Assembly: GCF_030814415.1 (NCBI RefSeq) | Contig: NZ_JAUSVB010000002.1 | Span: forward strand, 310,001 to 374,000 | Source of the DNA: Cellulomonas humilata | GTDB taxonomy: Bacteria; Actinomycetota; Actinomycetes; Actinomycetales; Cellulomonadaceae | Length of the DNA stretch: 64,000 nucleotides | Direction of reading: 5' to 3' | Shown here: positions 16,705-26,743 of the stretch, one piece after another | Layout: every line of letters begins with the position of its first letter | Numbering within the stretch: position 1 is the first letter of the stretch | Program-made: the position numbers and the translations under genes | The notes under the pieces: generated by a model | Told to the model about the DNA's origin: nothing | Databases searched by the model: none | The model's input: only the letters and a program-made list of their open reading frames with translations

Positions 16705-17209
16705 TCGTCGCGGGCACCCGCAGGCCGGTGAACACCCACCGCTTGTAGCCGAGGTAGCGCAGGACGGTCCCGATCCCGATCCCGATCACGGTGGCGACGT
16801 TGTCCGCGAGGGCGGTCGTCTGGCCGAGCGTGTAGTGCGAGAACGCGAGCGTCAGCACCGGGATGAGGGCGCAGACGACGTTGATGCCCGCGAAGACGGC
16901 GAGCTCGCGCGCCCGCCGGTCGGTGCGCTGCTGGGAGAACGTCCAGTGCCGGTTGCCCAGCCAGGCGACGAGCGTCGCGGCGACGACCGAGATGACCTTG
17001 GCGGTGAGGGGCTTGTGCCCGAGCACCTCACCGGGACCGAACCGGAGCAGGTTGAACAGACCGAGGTCGACGACGAACGCGATGCCGCCCACCGAGAGGA
17101 ACCGCGCGAGCTCGTAGGCGCGGGCCCGCAGCGCGGCGGCGCGCACGGCCGGGGCGACGGGGGGCGCGCTGACGGTCCTGTCGTCGGTCAGCTCGTCGCT
17201 GGCGCTCAC
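16700..17209 (-). CDS. GtrA family membrane protein
   Basis: 169 residues from GTG at 17209 (GAGGAG upstream). Four hydrophobic segments (about 36-56, 67-87, 104-124, 134-155) and the GtrA-family motifs FLSVGGIAFVVDLGLFNLLR, KVISVVAATLVAWLGNRHWTF and RYLGYKRWVF. GtrA proteins are thought to flip or present polyprenyl-phosphate-linked sugars for membrane glycosyltransferases. M. tuberculosis has a similar gene beside purK/purE (Rv3277). It is divergent from purK across 122 bp. The product may serve the polysaccharide locus starting at 19 kb. Confidence 0.88.
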   Translation of the reverse strand: MSASDELTDDRTVSAPPVAPAVRAAALRARAYELARFLSVGGIAFVVDLGLFNLLRFGPGEVLGHKPLTAKVISVVAATLVAWLGNRHWTFSQQRTDRRARELAVFAGINVVCALIPVLTLAFSHYTLGQTTALADNVATVIGIGIGTVLRYLGYKRWVFTGLRVPATT

Positions 17210-17300
17210 GGAGCTCCTCGGTGTTGTCCCACAGCGGTCTGGTGAGGATAGCCCCGCGACCTGGGCGCCGTCGCACCGGGCCGGCGCGAAGCGTTTCGGC

Positions 17301-17323
17301 GTCGAGCGGCGCTCGACTAGTGT
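17301..17323 (+). promoter_or_regulatory. purK promoter with a perfect palindrome in its spacer
   Basis: GTCGAGC-GGC-GCTCGAC (17301-17317) is a perfect 7-bp inverted repeat directly abutting a TAGTGT -10 (17318-17323), which lies 8 nt before the purK GTG. The repeat fills the -35/-10 spacer, a classic repressor position; an mRNA starting at the GTG would not contain it. Confidence 0.45.
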
Positions 17324-17331
17324 CGTCGCCC

Positions 17332-18498
17332 GTGACAGCACCCGTGGTGGCAGTGGTCGGTGGTGGGCAGCTCGCCCGGATGATGGCGCCGCCGGCGACC
17401 GCTCTCGGGGTGCACCTGCGGGTGCTCGTCGAGAGCTCGACGTCGTCGGCCGCCCAGGTCGTCGTCGACGCACCGGTCGGGTCGGCGTCCGACGAGGCGG
17501 CGATCACCCGGCTGGTCGACGGCGCCGACGCGCTCACGTTCGAGCACGAGCACGTGCCGAACGCGCTGCTCGACCGCCTGGAGAGCGCGGGCATCGCGGT
17601 CCACCCGGACGCGGCAGCCTTGGTGCACGCACAGGACAAGATCGTCATGCGCACGCGGCTGACCGCGCTGGGGATCCCGGTCCCGTCGTGGGCGGCCCTG
17701 CCCTCGGCCGCGGACCTGGCGACCTTCCTCGCCGACCACGGCGGGGTGGCCGTGGTGAAGACGGCCCGCGGCGGGTACGACGGCAAGGGTGTCCGCGTCG
17801 TGCGGGACGCCGGCGACGTCGTGGACTGGTTCACCGCCGCCGCGGACGGCACCGGGGCGCCCCTGCTGGCGGAGGAGAAGGTGCCGTTCACCCGTGAGCT
17901 GGCGGTCCTGGTCGCCCGGCGGCCCAGCGGCGAGACGCGTACGTGGCCCGTGGTCGAGTCGGTCCAGCGTGACGGTGTGTGCGCGCAGGTGGTCGCCCCC
18001 GCCCCGGACCTGGACCCTGCGACGCAGGCGGAGGCGGTCGACGTGGCCACCCGCATCGCCGCCGGGCTGGGGGTCACGGGCGTGCTGGCCGTGGAGCTGT
18101 TCGAGGTCGCGGACACAGCCGGCGGTCCGCCCCGGGTGCTGGTCAACGAGCTCGCGATGCGCCCGCACAACTCGGGCCACTGGACCATCGACGGCGCCGT
18201 CACCAGCCAGTTCGAACAGCACCTGCGCGCGGTGCTCGACCTGCCGCTCGGCGACACCGCCGCCCGCTCCCGCTGGACGGTGATGGCGAACGTGCTGGGC
18301 AGCACGCTGCCGGACCCGACGAACGCCCTGGCCGAGGTCGCGCGGCTCGACCCGGCCGCCAAGGTGCACCTGTACGGCAAGGAGGTCCGTGCGGGGCGCA
18401 AGCTCGGACACGTGAACGTCAGCGGCGACGACCTGGACGATGTCCGCGGTCGAGCCGTCGCCGCCGCGGCCCTCCTGCAGGGCGACGCGTCCGCCTGA
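17332..18498 (+). CDS. purK: N5-carboxyaminoimidazole ribonucleotide synthase
   Basis: 388 residues. ATP-grasp enzyme that joins AIR and bicarbonate to make N5-CAIR, step 6a of purine synthesis. It has the N-terminal VAVVGGGQLARMM, the ATP-grasp signature VVKTARGGYDGKGV, EEKVPFTRELAVLV and the metal-binding VNELAMRPHNSGHWTIDGA. GTG at 17332 is favoured by the leaderless -10 and by the N-terminus starting directly on the first strand. purE follows 92 bp downstream, so both steps of this bacterial route are encoded together. Confidence 0.95.
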   Translation: MTAPVVAVVGGGQLARMMAPPATALGVHLRVLVESSTSSAAQVVVDAPVGSASDEAAITRLVDGADALTFEHEHVPNALLDRLESAGIAVHPDAAALVHAQDKIVMRTRLTALGIPVPSWAALPSAADLATFLADHGGVAVVKTARGGYDGKGVRVVRDAGDVVDWFTAAADGTGAPLLAEEKVPFTRELAVLVARRPSGETRTWPVVESVQRDGVCAQVVAPAPDLDPATQAEAVDVATRIAAGLGVTGVLAVELFEVADTAGGPPRVLVNELAMRPHNSGHWTIDGAVTSQFEQHLRAVLDLPLGDTAARSRWTVMANVLGSTLPDPTNALAEVARLDPAAKVHLYGKEVRAGRKLGHVNVSGDDLDDVRGRAVAAAALLQGDASA

Positions 18499-18590
18499 CG
18501 CGAACAGGGCCACCCGGTGCGGCACGACGCGGACCGCCTGGGACATGATGGGCGGCGTCGGGACGGTCGGACGTGCGGATGGAGATGGTG

Positions 18591-19130
18591 ATGGCTGTGC
18601 AGCCCTTGGTGGGGATCGTCATGGGCTCGGACTCGGACTGGCCGGTCATGAAGGCCGCCTCCGAGGCGCTCGCCGAGTTCGACGTCCCGGTCGAGATAGA
18701 CGTGGTCTCGGCGCACCGTCAGCCCGAGAAGATGATCGCGTACGGCCGCAGCGCCGCGGACCGCGGGCTGCGCGTGGTGATCGCCGGCGCCGGCGGGGCC
18801 GCGCACCTGCCCGGCATGCTCGCCGCCGTCACGACGCTCCCGGTGGTCGGCGTCCCGGTCCCGCTGGCGTACCTGGACGGCATGGACTCGCTGCTCTCGA
18901 TCGTGCAGATGCCCGCGGGGGTCCCCGTGGCCACGGTCTCCATCGGGGGAGCGCGCAACGCGGGCCTGCTCGCCGTGCGCATCCTCGCGTCCGGCGAGGG
19001 GGAGCAGGCCGCCCGTCTCCGCACCGCGATGGCGGCGTTCCAGGAGGACCTGCAGGGTCAGGCCGACGGCAAGGGGGAGCGCCTGCGCGCCCAGACGACG
19101 TCACGGCCGACCGTGGGGTTCAGCGTCTGA
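18591..19130 (+). CDS. purE: N5-carboxyaminoimidazole ribonucleotide mutase, class I
   Basis: 179 residues. It moves the carboxylate of N5-CAIR to give CAIR. Active-site motifs: [21 protein letters not shown] (SAHRTP in most homologues, here Gln) and [15 protein letters not shown] at 18591 is chosen from four in-frame candidates (18573, 18579, 18585, 18591) because GGAG lies 6 nt before it and the protein then starts at the usual [12 protein letters not shown]. The C-terminal 20 residues past the core helix are variable in the family. Confidence 0.94.
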   Translation: MAVQPLVGIVMGSDSDWPVMKAASEALAEFDVPVEIDVVSAHRQPEKMIAYGRSAADRGLRVVIAGAGGAAHLPGMLAAVTTLPVVGVPVPLAYLDGMDSLLSIVQMPAGVPVATVSIGGARNAGLLAVRILASGEGEQAARLRTAMAAFQEDLQGQADGKGERLRAQTTSRPTVGFSV

Positions 19131-19188
19131 CCCTGTGAAGGGTCGGTGACCGCCCGCTCCTCGAGGTGCGGGTGCCCGGACGGGTGCC

Positions 19189-19194
19189 TAGCGT
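19189..19194 (+). promoter_or_regulatory. Leaderless -10 element (TAGCGT)
   Basis: TAGCGT lies 7 nt before the ATG at 19202, with no ribosome site between. Confidence 0.5.
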
Positions 19195-19201
19195 CGAGCG
19201 G

Positions 19202-20329
19202 ATGACAGCGAGCCCCCGCCCGCGCCTCGCCGCGCTCGATGCCCTGCGCTTCGGCGCAGCCGCCGCCGTCGTCCTCTACCACTTCACCGCGCGGACGAGC
19301 TCGGCGTGGGGAGACGGCCAGGCGGAGCGGCTCGGGGGCGCCGGCCGGTGGACGGGCTACGGCTCGCTGGGTCCCGAGCTGTTCTTCGTCATCAGCGGGT
19401 TCGTCATCCTCATGACCGCGTGGGGCCGCCCGACCGCGCATGTGGTCGCGTCCCGGATCGGGCGCCTCTATCCGGCCTACTGGGTCGCCGTGCTGAGCAC
19501 GGGGCTCCTGCTCCTGGTGGTCTGGCCCGAGGGCAAGCAGGTCACCGCGCACCAGGTGCTCGTCAACCTGACGATGCTGCAGTCGGCGCTCGGCGTCGAC
19601 CACGTGGACGGCGTCTACTGGACCCTCTGGACGGAGCTGCGGTTCTACCTCCTGCTCGGGATCTTCTCGCTGGTCGGCATCACCCGTGGCCGGGTCGTCG
19701 GCGTCGCGCTGGTGTGGCCGTGGGTCGCACTGCTCGCCGAGCGCGCGGGTGCGACCGGTCTCGCGACGCTGCTCGTGGCCGACTACGCCCCGCTGTTCGC
19801 CGCGGGGATGGCGCTCTTCGTGCTCGTCGGGGACCGCGAGAGGGCCGAACGGCGGCTGCTGCCGTGGCTGGCGGTCGGGACGAACACCGCGCTGGCCGTG
19901 GCGCTCGTCGTGCCGTCGCGCACCGCGGTGCTCGAGCGGACCACCGGGTACGTCCCCTCGGCCCCGCTGCTCGCCCTCGCCGTCGTGGCGTGCGTGGCGG
20001 CGGTCGCGGTCGTCGTCCTGACGCGCGTGTCGCGCTGGGAGCACGGGGGACTGGTCGCGCTCGGTGGTCTCACGTACCCGCTGTACCTCGTGCACGAGTA
20101 CTGGGGGCTCGGCGTCATCCGCCTGCTCGCGGACCAGGTGCCCGCGGCCGTGGCGCTCGCGGCCGCACTGGTCGTCGTGACGGGCCTGGCCTGGGCCGTG
20201 CACCGGTACGTCGAGGTGCCGTGCGGTCCGTACCTGAGGCGGGAGACCCTCGCGCTGCTGGAGGGTGCGCGGTCCGTGGTCCTCGACCGCGTGATGCGGG
20301 GGCCACGGATGGTCCAGGCGATGTCCTGA
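19202..20329 (+). CDS. Acyltransferase 3 family membrane protein
   Basis: 375 residues, about ten hydrophobic helices. The N-terminus LAALDALRFGAAAAVVLYHF carries the family's conserved helix-1 Arg and His27, and PELFFVISGFVILM and GRLYPAYWVAVL are the next family landmarks. These enzymes move acyl groups (acetyl, succinyl and others) across the membrane onto sugars of surface glycans, antibiotics or lipids. It is the first gene of the polysaccharide locus and convergent with the LCP genes, so an O-acyl decoration of the wall polysaccharide is the likely job. Donor and acceptor cannot be told from sequence. Confidence 0.88.
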   Translation: MTASPRPRLAALDALRFGAAAAVVLYHFTARTSSAWGDGQAERLGGAGRWTGYGSLGPELFFVISGFVILMTAWGRPTAHVVASRIGRLYPAYWVAVLSTGLLLLVVWPEGKQVTAHQVLVNLTMLQSALGVDHVDGVYWTLWTELRFYLLLGIFSLVGITRGRVVGVALVWPWVALLAERAGATGLATLLVADYAPLFAAGMALFVLVGDRERAERRLLPWLAVGTNTALAVALVVPSRTAVLERTTGYVPSAPLLALAVVACVAAVAVVVLTRVSRWEHGGLVALGGLTYPLYLVHEYWGLGVIRLLADQVPAAVALAAALVVVTGLAWAVHRYVEVPCGPYLRRETLALLEGARSVVLDRVMRGPRMVQAMS

Positions 20330-20333
20330 CGCG

Positions 20334-21740
20334 TCAGGCGCCCGGCATGCCCCCGACGGGACCGGCCGGCAGGGACCCGTCCCGGATCGCGGCCCAGAAG
20401 GCCGGCGCCAGGTCCGGGTCCAGCAGGACCGTGGAGCCGACGTTGCCCCCCGGGCGGTAGTCGATGGAGGAGATCGGCGGCGTCCCCGTGATGCCGTCCT
20501 CGCCGTTGGCCGCGCGGAACGCGAGCGCGAGCTTCGCCATGTCGAGGATGCCCGACCCGTCGTCGACGGTCAGCGCGTGCGTGCCCGCGTCGATCAGCGC
20601 GACCTGCTGGCCCGGCCGGAAGACCAGCTGGCTGGGCTTGACCTTGGACATGACGGCACCGATCAGCTGCCGCTGCCGCTCCGCACGGCCGACGTCCCCG
20701 GTGGGGTCCGCCTTGCGCATGCGGGCGAACGCGAGCGCCTGGGTGCCGTCGACGTCGTGGCAGCCCGCGGTCCACACCATGCCGGAGTCGGCGTCGTTCA
20801 CGTCGGCGTCGTGGCACAGGTTCACCCCGCCGACCGCGTCGACGATCTGCTCGACCCCCGCCATCCCGATCTCGGCGTAGTGGTCGACCGTGAGCCCGGT
20901 CAGCCCCTCGACCGTCTGCACGAGCAGCGGCGCCTGACCCCAGGAGAAGGCGGCGTTGAGCTTGGCCGCACCGTTCCCGGGGATCTCGGCGTACGTGTCC
21001 CGCGGGAGCGAGATGAGCGCTGTGGGTCCGCTGTCCGGGACGTGCAGCAGCAGGATCGTGTCGGTCCGGGAGCCCTCGGTGCCGTCCTCCTCGATGCCGC
21101 CGTCGCCGCGCGAGTCCGAGCCGGTCAGCAGGTAGGTGGTGCCGGGGGTGTTCGCGGCACCGCTGAGCGCCGGGGTGTGCTGGACCTTGCCGTTCGCCCA
21201 GACCGCGAGGCCGATCGGCCAGGCGAGCAGCGCGACGAGCACCAGGGTGGCGACGGCGCCGACGGCCAGCTGGCGGTGGCGACGAGCACCCGGCTGCGCG
21301 GTCGGCGCGGGCGGTCGAGGCCCGGCCGGCCCGGAGGGCGGACGTCCGGCCGCCGGCCGGATCGGCTGGGCCGGACGGCTGGTCGCGGGACGGGAGGACG
21401 TCGACCGGGGAGCGGCGGGGGCCGGCGCGGGCGCGGGTGTCGTGGGCCGGCCGGCGCGGCCGGGGACCTCGACCGGTGTCGACGCCCCTGAGGAGCGTGT
21501 GCCCTGTCCGGCGGGAGCGATCGTCGGCGGACGGCCGGACGCCGGTCGGGCGTCAGAGCTCGGAGCCGCCGGCTGGGGGGCGCGCGCCGCCGTCGAACGC
21601 GCGGGCCGGGCCGGCGCGGTGGGCCGCGACGGACGTCCGACCACGATCGGCTCCGCGTCGTCCGGGCGCACCGGACGTGCAGGAGAGCCGGGTGCGAAGC
21701 TCGGGGGTGGTGTGCGCGAGGTCCGGTCGTCGGCAGCCAT
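20334..21740 (-). CDS. LytR-CpsA-Psr (LCP) family wall-glycopolymer ligase
   Basis: 468 residues. The first 150 form a Pro/Ala/Arg-rich, probably disordered cytoplasmic region. One helix follows (about 157-178), then the extracellular LCP domain (about 195-360) with TDTILLLHV, SLPRDTYAEIP, GVEQIVDAVGGV and the Arg pair in FARMRKADPTGDVGRAERQ. LCP enzymes transfer glycopolymers from undecaprenyl-phosphate to peptidoglycan. It is 3 bp downstream of a second LCP gene on the same strand. Paired LCP genes beside a polysaccharide locus suggest that the product made here is attached to the wall. Confidence 0.92.
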   Translation of the reverse strand: MAADDRTSRTPPPSFAPGSPARPVRPDDAEPIVVGRPSRPTAPARPARSTAARAPQPAAPSSDARPASGRPPTIAPAGQGTRSSGASTPVEVPGRAGRPTTPAPAPAPAAPRSTSSRPATSRPAQPIRPAAGRPPSGPAGPRPPAPTAQPGARRHRQLAVGAVATLVLVALLAWPIGLAVWANGKVQHTPALSGAANTPGTTYLLTGSDSRGDGGIEEDGTEGSRTDTILLLHVPDSGPTALISLPRDTYAEIPGNGAAKLNAAFSWGQAPLLVQTVEGLTGLTVDHYAEIGMAGVEQIVDAVGGVNLCHDADVNDADSGMVWTAGCHDVDGTQALAFARMRKADPTGDVGRAERQRQLIGAVMSKVKPSQLVFRPGQQVALIDAGTHALTVDDGSGILDMAKLALAFRAANGEDGITGTPPISSIDYRPGGNVGSTVLLDPDLAPAFWAAIRDGSLPAGPVGGMPGA

Positions 21741-21743
21741 GCC

Positions 21744-22985
21744 TCAGCAGACGTCCGTCGTGTCGTCGACGCTGAACGCCTCCTGGCCGGCCTTCTTCGT
21801 CTCCACCGGGGCCGGCTCGACGGGGGCGACGGGCTCCACCGGAGCGGTCGTCGTGGTGGTGGGAGGCGGAGTCGTCGCGACCGGTGCGACGGGCGTCTCG
21901 CCGAGCGCCGGGGTGTCGGCGACCATGTTCGCCCACACGGCGTCGGCCGCGGAGGTCCACTCGACCCTGTTCGGGTCGGACTTGGCGGCGGCGAACGGGA
22001 TCGTCATGAAGGTGATGTTGCCACTGCTGATGTTGCGAAGGTTGTAGGCGAGGCCCGTCATGTTGCCGATCGACATCCCGCTGTCCGTCGTCAGCGAGCC
22101 GGTCGCGGCGCTGAGGAACGAGATCAGCTTCTGCGGATTGGTCAGGACGTCCCGGGAGAGGACCTCGCGCACCATCGCGGCGATGAGCTTCTGCTGGTTG
22201 CCGATGCGGTTCGTGTCGGAGCCGTCGCCGACGCCCGGACCCTTGCGCGCTCGTGCGTAGGCGAGGGCCGTGGGGCCGTCGAGCGTCTGGAACCCGGCCG
22301 CCAGCTCCAGCTGGGCCTGCTCCGAGCTCATGTCGTGCGGGATGCACATCGGCACGCCGCCGATCGAGTCGACCATCTGCTGGAAGCCCGCGAAGTCGAC
22401 GACGACGAAGTGGTCGATGGTGAGGCCGGTGTTCAGCTGGACCGTGTTGATGGTGCACGCGGCGGCCGAGGTCATGTCCCCGCCGTTGTCCCAGCCCGTC
22501 GCGAAGGCCGAGTTGAACATGCCGTGCGTCGCGCGGGTGGTCTTGCCGTTGGTCATCGTGCACGACGGGATGTCCACGAGGGAGTCGCGCGGGATGGACA
22601 CGAGCTCGACGCGCGACCGGTCGGCGGAGATGTGCAGGACCATCGTCGTGTCCGAGCGCATCCCCTCGGTGTCGCCACCGATCTCGCCGTTCAGCCCGTC
22701 GCGCTGGTCGGAGCCGAGGATCAGGAGGTTGACGGCCTGACCGGCGTTCGGGTCGTCCGGGTCCGGCTCCTTGGTGGGCGTCGGCATCGGGTTCACCAGC
22801 GCCGAGACGTCGACCTTGTCCATGTTGCCGTTGAGCTTGGCCGCGACCGCGGCCACCCCGCTCGCACCGAAGACCACGACGGCGGTGACGCCGAGCGCGA
22901 TCGCTCGCGCGACACCGTGGGTCCGCAGACGTCGTGAGTGCCGGGCGGCACGAGGGCGCTGGACAGCAGCGTGGCGGAGAGTCAC
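21744..22985 (-). CDS. LytR-CpsA-Psr (LCP) family wall-glycopolymer ligase
   Basis: 413 residues from GTG at 22985. A basic N-terminus, one helix (about 27-49), then an LCP domain (about 83-300) with NLLILGSDQRDG, RSDTTMVLHISAD, SIPRDSLVDIP and ARARKGPGVGDGSDTNRIG. After the domain comes a Pro/Thr/Val-rich tail (about 355-400) and a C-terminal Cys. It contains two CT-rich pairs of cysteines in the LCP domain (near PSCTM and AAACTI) that could form a disulfide outside the cell. It is co-transcribed with the next LCP gene. M. tuberculosis Rv3267 is the positional counterpart. Confidence 0.92.
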   Translation of the reverse strand: MTLRHAAVQRPRAARHSRRLRTHGVARAIALGVTAVVVFGASGVAAVAAKLNGNMDKVDVSALVNPMPTPTKEPDPDDPNAGQAVNLLILGSDQRDGLNGEIGGDTEGMRSDTTMVLHISADRSRVELVSIPRDSLVDIPSCTMTNGKTTRATHGMFNSAFATGWDNGGDMTSAAACTINTVQLNTGLTIDHFVVVDFAGFQQMVDSIGGVPMCIPHDMSSEQAQLELAAGFQTLDGPTALAYARARKGPGVGDGSDTNRIGNQQKLIAAMVREVLSRDVLTNPQKLISFLSAATGSLTTDSGMSIGNMTGLAYNLRNISSGNITFMTIPFAAAKSDPNRVEWTSAADAVWANMVADTPALGETPVAPVATTPPPTTTTTAPVEPVAPVEPAPVETKKAGQEAFSVDDTTDVC

Positions 22986-22991
22986 CCGTCG

Positions 22992-22997
22992 ATGGTA
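22992..22997 (-). promoter_or_regulatory. Leaderless -10 element of the LCP pair (TACCAT)
   Basis: On the minus strand TACCAT is followed by 6 nt and the GTG at 22985. No ribosome site is visible. Confidence 0.5.
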
Positions 22998-23058
22998 GAA
23001 GGGCTACCCGCCTGTCCGGGGGAGCGCGCGCAGGGGCGTCGTGGAGGATCTGTGCAGA

Positions 23059-24093
<1,035 letters not shown>

Positions 24094-24328
24094 CTAGCCG
24101 CCGCCCGCGACGGCCGAAGGAGCGCAGGGGACGGGCAGTTCGCACGATCCGGTGTCGCGGGTCACGGGGACCTCGCTGGTACCGTTTCGCCGAGCATGCT
24201 CGACCGGCAGTCCGTACGCGGCGCAGGGGACGGCGAGAGATGCAACCGACACCGTCGCCGGACGGACGGCCGTGCGACGTCGAGGTCGACGCCTCCGGGC
24301 CCGCGCGACGTCACCTGGAGGAGTGGTC

Positions 24329-25663
24329 ATGCTGGACCGAACGACGATCGCCCGAGTGCTGTACGCGGTCTCCACGGACGACGCGACCCACGCCCGGCTG
24401 ATCCTCGAGGGGTCCGACCACGCCTCCGACGCCCTCGTGGTGCGGCTCTGCGACATCCTGCGACGGGACCTCCCGCCCACGGAGCTCGCGCGGCAGCTCG
24501 GCGACGCCTGCGCGGACGCGGGACTCGACAAGGACATCGTCAACGAGTGCTACCGCGCGGCCTTCTACCTCGGCGAGCGCTGGCCCGAGCTGGCCGACAA
24601 CCCGCTCTTCGCCTACTTCCTCGCGAACCGGTCGGGTGGCGGCGTCCTGCACAAGTGGCCCCACTACTTCCCGGTCTACCACCGCCACCTCGAGCGGTAC
24701 CGGGGCCGACCGGTGCGCGTCCTCGAGATCGGCGTCTACCGCGGCGGCGGGCTCACGATGTGGCAGAAGTACTTCGGGCCCGACGCGGTCATCGTGGGCG
24801 CCGACATCGACGACGCCGCGGTGCGGGCGACCAAGGGGCGGTTCGTGGTCGAGCTGGGGGACCAGGCCGACCCGGCGTTCCTCCGTGGACTGCACGAGAC
24901 CTACGGCCCGTTCGACGTCGTCATCGACGACGGCGGGCACACGATGCAGCAGCAGATCGTCACCGCGGAGACGCTGTTCCCGCTGCTCAAGGACGACGGG
25001 CTGCTGATCGTCGAGGACACGCACACGTCGTACTGGCCCAGCTTCGGGGGCGGCCTGGGCGAGCCCGGCGCGTTCCTGACGTGGGCGCGGGACCGGGTCG
25101 ACGACCTGCACTCGCAGCACCACCAGAGCCTCGACCGGTCGTCAGTGTGGGCGCGCGAGCTGGGTGGCGTGCACTTCTACGACTCCGTCGTCGTCTTCGA
25201 CCGCGAGCGGAGGTTCCGCGCGTTCGACGAGGTCGCGGGCGGAGCGTCGTACATCCTCGCCGACCAGTTCTCCGAGCGGATCGCGGTGGAGTCCTCGGCG
25301 GAGCGGGAGCGGGTGCGCGAGGAGCTGGCGGCGGTGCGGGACCAGAACCTCCGGCTGGCGGCCCAGCTCGGCGCCGTCGAGGCCGGGGGCGGCGTCGACA
25401 CGGTGATGGCGGAGCAGGCCGGGCTGGAGGACGACCTGCGGCGAGCCCGCAGCGAGCAGGCCGACCTGCGGGCCCGGCTCGAGTCGGCCGCCCGGCTCGA
25501 CGCGGAGCAGTCCGCCGTCCTGGCGGGGTTCCACGAGCGGCTGGCACGGAGCGAGAAGCGGCTCGCCGCGAGTGAGGAGCACCGGCGTCTCGTCGAGGGG
25601 TCCGTCTCCTGGCGAGTGACCAAGCCGCTGCGCGCGGTCCGTTCGCGCCTGCGTCGCGGCTGA
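24329..25663 (+). CDS. Class I SAM methyltransferase with C-terminal coiled coil
   Basis: 444 residues from ATG at 24329 (GGAGGAG upstream). An N-terminal helical region (1-120), then a Rossmann methyltransferase core: VRVLEIGVYRGGGLTMW (SAM loop), VGADIDD, FDVVIDDGGHTMQQQ and EDTHTSYW. This core resembles the CmcI/macrocin-type methyltransferases of glycan and antibiotic pathways. Residues about 325-425 are a charged coiled coil, and the protein ends in SVSWRVTKPLRAVRSRLRRG, a basic tail of the kind seen on polysaccharide-assembly enzymes. It probably methylates a sugar of the nascent polymer, perhaps at the membrane. Substrate not identifiable. Confidence 0.85.
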   Translation: MLDRTTIARVLYAVSTDDATHARLILEGSDHASDALVVRLCDILRRDLPPTELARQLGDACADAGLDKDIVNECYRAAFYLGERWPELADNPLFAYFLANRSGGGVLHKWPHYFPVYHRHLERYRGRPVRVLEIGVYRGGGLTMWQKYFGPDAVIVGADIDDAAVRATKGRFVVELGDQADPAFLRGLHETYGPFDVVIDDGGHTMQQQIVTAETLFPLLKDDGLLIVEDTHTSYWPSFGGGLGEPGAFLTWARDRVDDLHSQHHQSLDRSSVWARELGGVHFYDSVVVFDRERRFRAFDEVAGGASYILADQFSERIAVESSAERERVREELAAVRDQNLRLAAQLGAVEAGGGVDTVMAEQAGLEDDLRRARSEQADLRARLESAARLDAEQSAVLAGFHERLARSEKRLAASEEHRRLVEGSVSWRVTKPLRAVRSRLRRG

Positions 25664-25681
25664 CCCGGCGGTGAGCTGGGC

Positions 25682-26743
25682 TCAGCCCCGGTAGCCGCCC
25701 GAGGCGCCAGGCGTGATGAACAGCGTCTCGACCGCGTCGCGCCGCACCACCGCGCGGCGTCCGATGCGTCGCCGCTGCGACAGCAGGTGCGGCAGCATCG
25801 CGATGCAGGAGCCCAGGGCCCGCAGCCGGGTGCGGACGAGGGCCCACGGCTGCCGCCGACGCAGCGCGACCGACGCCGTGGTCAGCACGTAGGCACCCCA
25901 GACGCGGAGCACGAACCGCGGTGTGGCGTTCTTCGTGATGACCGCCAGCCGGTTGCGCGCGTCGTGGAACCGGAAGAAGTCGCTGCCCTCGCGGGACGAT
26001 GCGGCGTGCACGTGCGAGACGACGGCACCGGCGGCGTGCTCGACGTGGTACCCCGCCAGGCGCAGTCGCCAGGACAGGTCCGTGTCCTCGTAGTACATGA
26101 AGAGGCGCTCGTCGAAGAGGCCGACCTCGGTGAGCGCTGAGGTGCGCAGGATCGCCGCCGCACCGCTGAACCCGAACACCGCCGGAGGCGGGTCGTGCCG
26201 CGCGGCGTCGGCGAGCCAGCCGCGGTCGACACCGAAGCCGTCGGTACGCAGCTGGTTGCCGGTCGAGTTGACCAGCCGGACCGCGCCCGACGGGTCCGCG
26301 ACCCACGTCCCGTCCGGCCCGGTCACGACAGCGCCCGGGTCGTCGTCCGGACCGGCCGCTCGGAACCTGTCCGCCAGCAGCACCGTCGCGGCCAGCGCGG
26401 CGACGCGCGGGTCCGCCGTCGTCAGTCCCCGCACGAGGGCCGCGACGAAGTCCGGCTCCGGCGCGGCGTCGTTGTTCAGCAGGATCACCGCGGGCGTCCG
26501 GACCTGCCGGAGCGCCAGGTTGTTCCCCCCGGCGAAGCCCCGGTTGGTCTCCGAGCGCAGCACGCGGACCCACGGGTGCAGCTCCGCGACGCGCTCGGCG
26601 GTGCCGTCGGTGGACCCGTTGTCCACCACGACCACGTCCATCCGCAGGCCGTCGAGGTCCTGCGTGCGAAGAGCGTCCAGGCAGGTCAGGGTGAGCGCGA
26701 GGCCCTCCCAGGAGACGGTGACGACGGTGACGTCGGCGGTCAT
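25682..26743 (-). CDS. Glycosyltransferase family 2 (rhamnosyltransferase-like)
   Basis: 353 residues. GT-A fold: VTVVTVSWEGLALTLTCLDA, VVVDNGSTDGTAERV, ETNRGFAGGNNLAL and the metal site LLNNDAAP. The acceptor-side motif is GLFDERLFMYYEDTDLSWRL. The GFAGGNN and EDTDLSWRL strings are those of WbbL-type rhamnosyltransferases, so dTDP-rhamnose is a reasonable donor. The ATG overlaps the stop of the GT4 gene upstream (ATGA), giving a coupled two-gene operon. The C-terminal 60 residues are basic and may touch the membrane. Confidence 0.88.
   Translation of the reverse strand: MTADVTVVTVSWEGLALTLTCLDALRTQDLDGLRMDVVVVDNGSTDGTAERVAELHPWVRVLRSETNRGFAGGNNLALRQVRTPAVILLNNDAAPEPDFVAALVRGLTTADPRVAALAATVLLADRFRAAGPDDDPGAVVTGPDGTWVADPSGAVRLVNSTGNQLRTDGFGVDRGWLADAARHDPPPAVFGFSGAAAILRTSALTEVGLFDERLFMYYEDTDLSWRLRLAGYHVEHAAGAVVSHVHAASSREGSDFFRFHDARNRLAVITKNATPRFVLRVWGAYVLTTASVALRRRQPWALVRTRLRALGSCIAMLPHLLSQRRRIGRRAVVRRDAVETLFITPGASGGYRG

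Noticed and set aside
20325..20338. Palindrome CCTGACGCGTCAGG as a terminator
   Set aside because: It has no room for a loop, and the symmetry comes mostly from two convergent TGA stops 4 bp apart. A real hairpin is unlikely.
25658..25687. Hairpin between the methyltransferase and GT2 genes
   Set aside because: Only a 6-bp stem (GGCTGA/TCAGCC) with an 18-nt loop; too weak to call.
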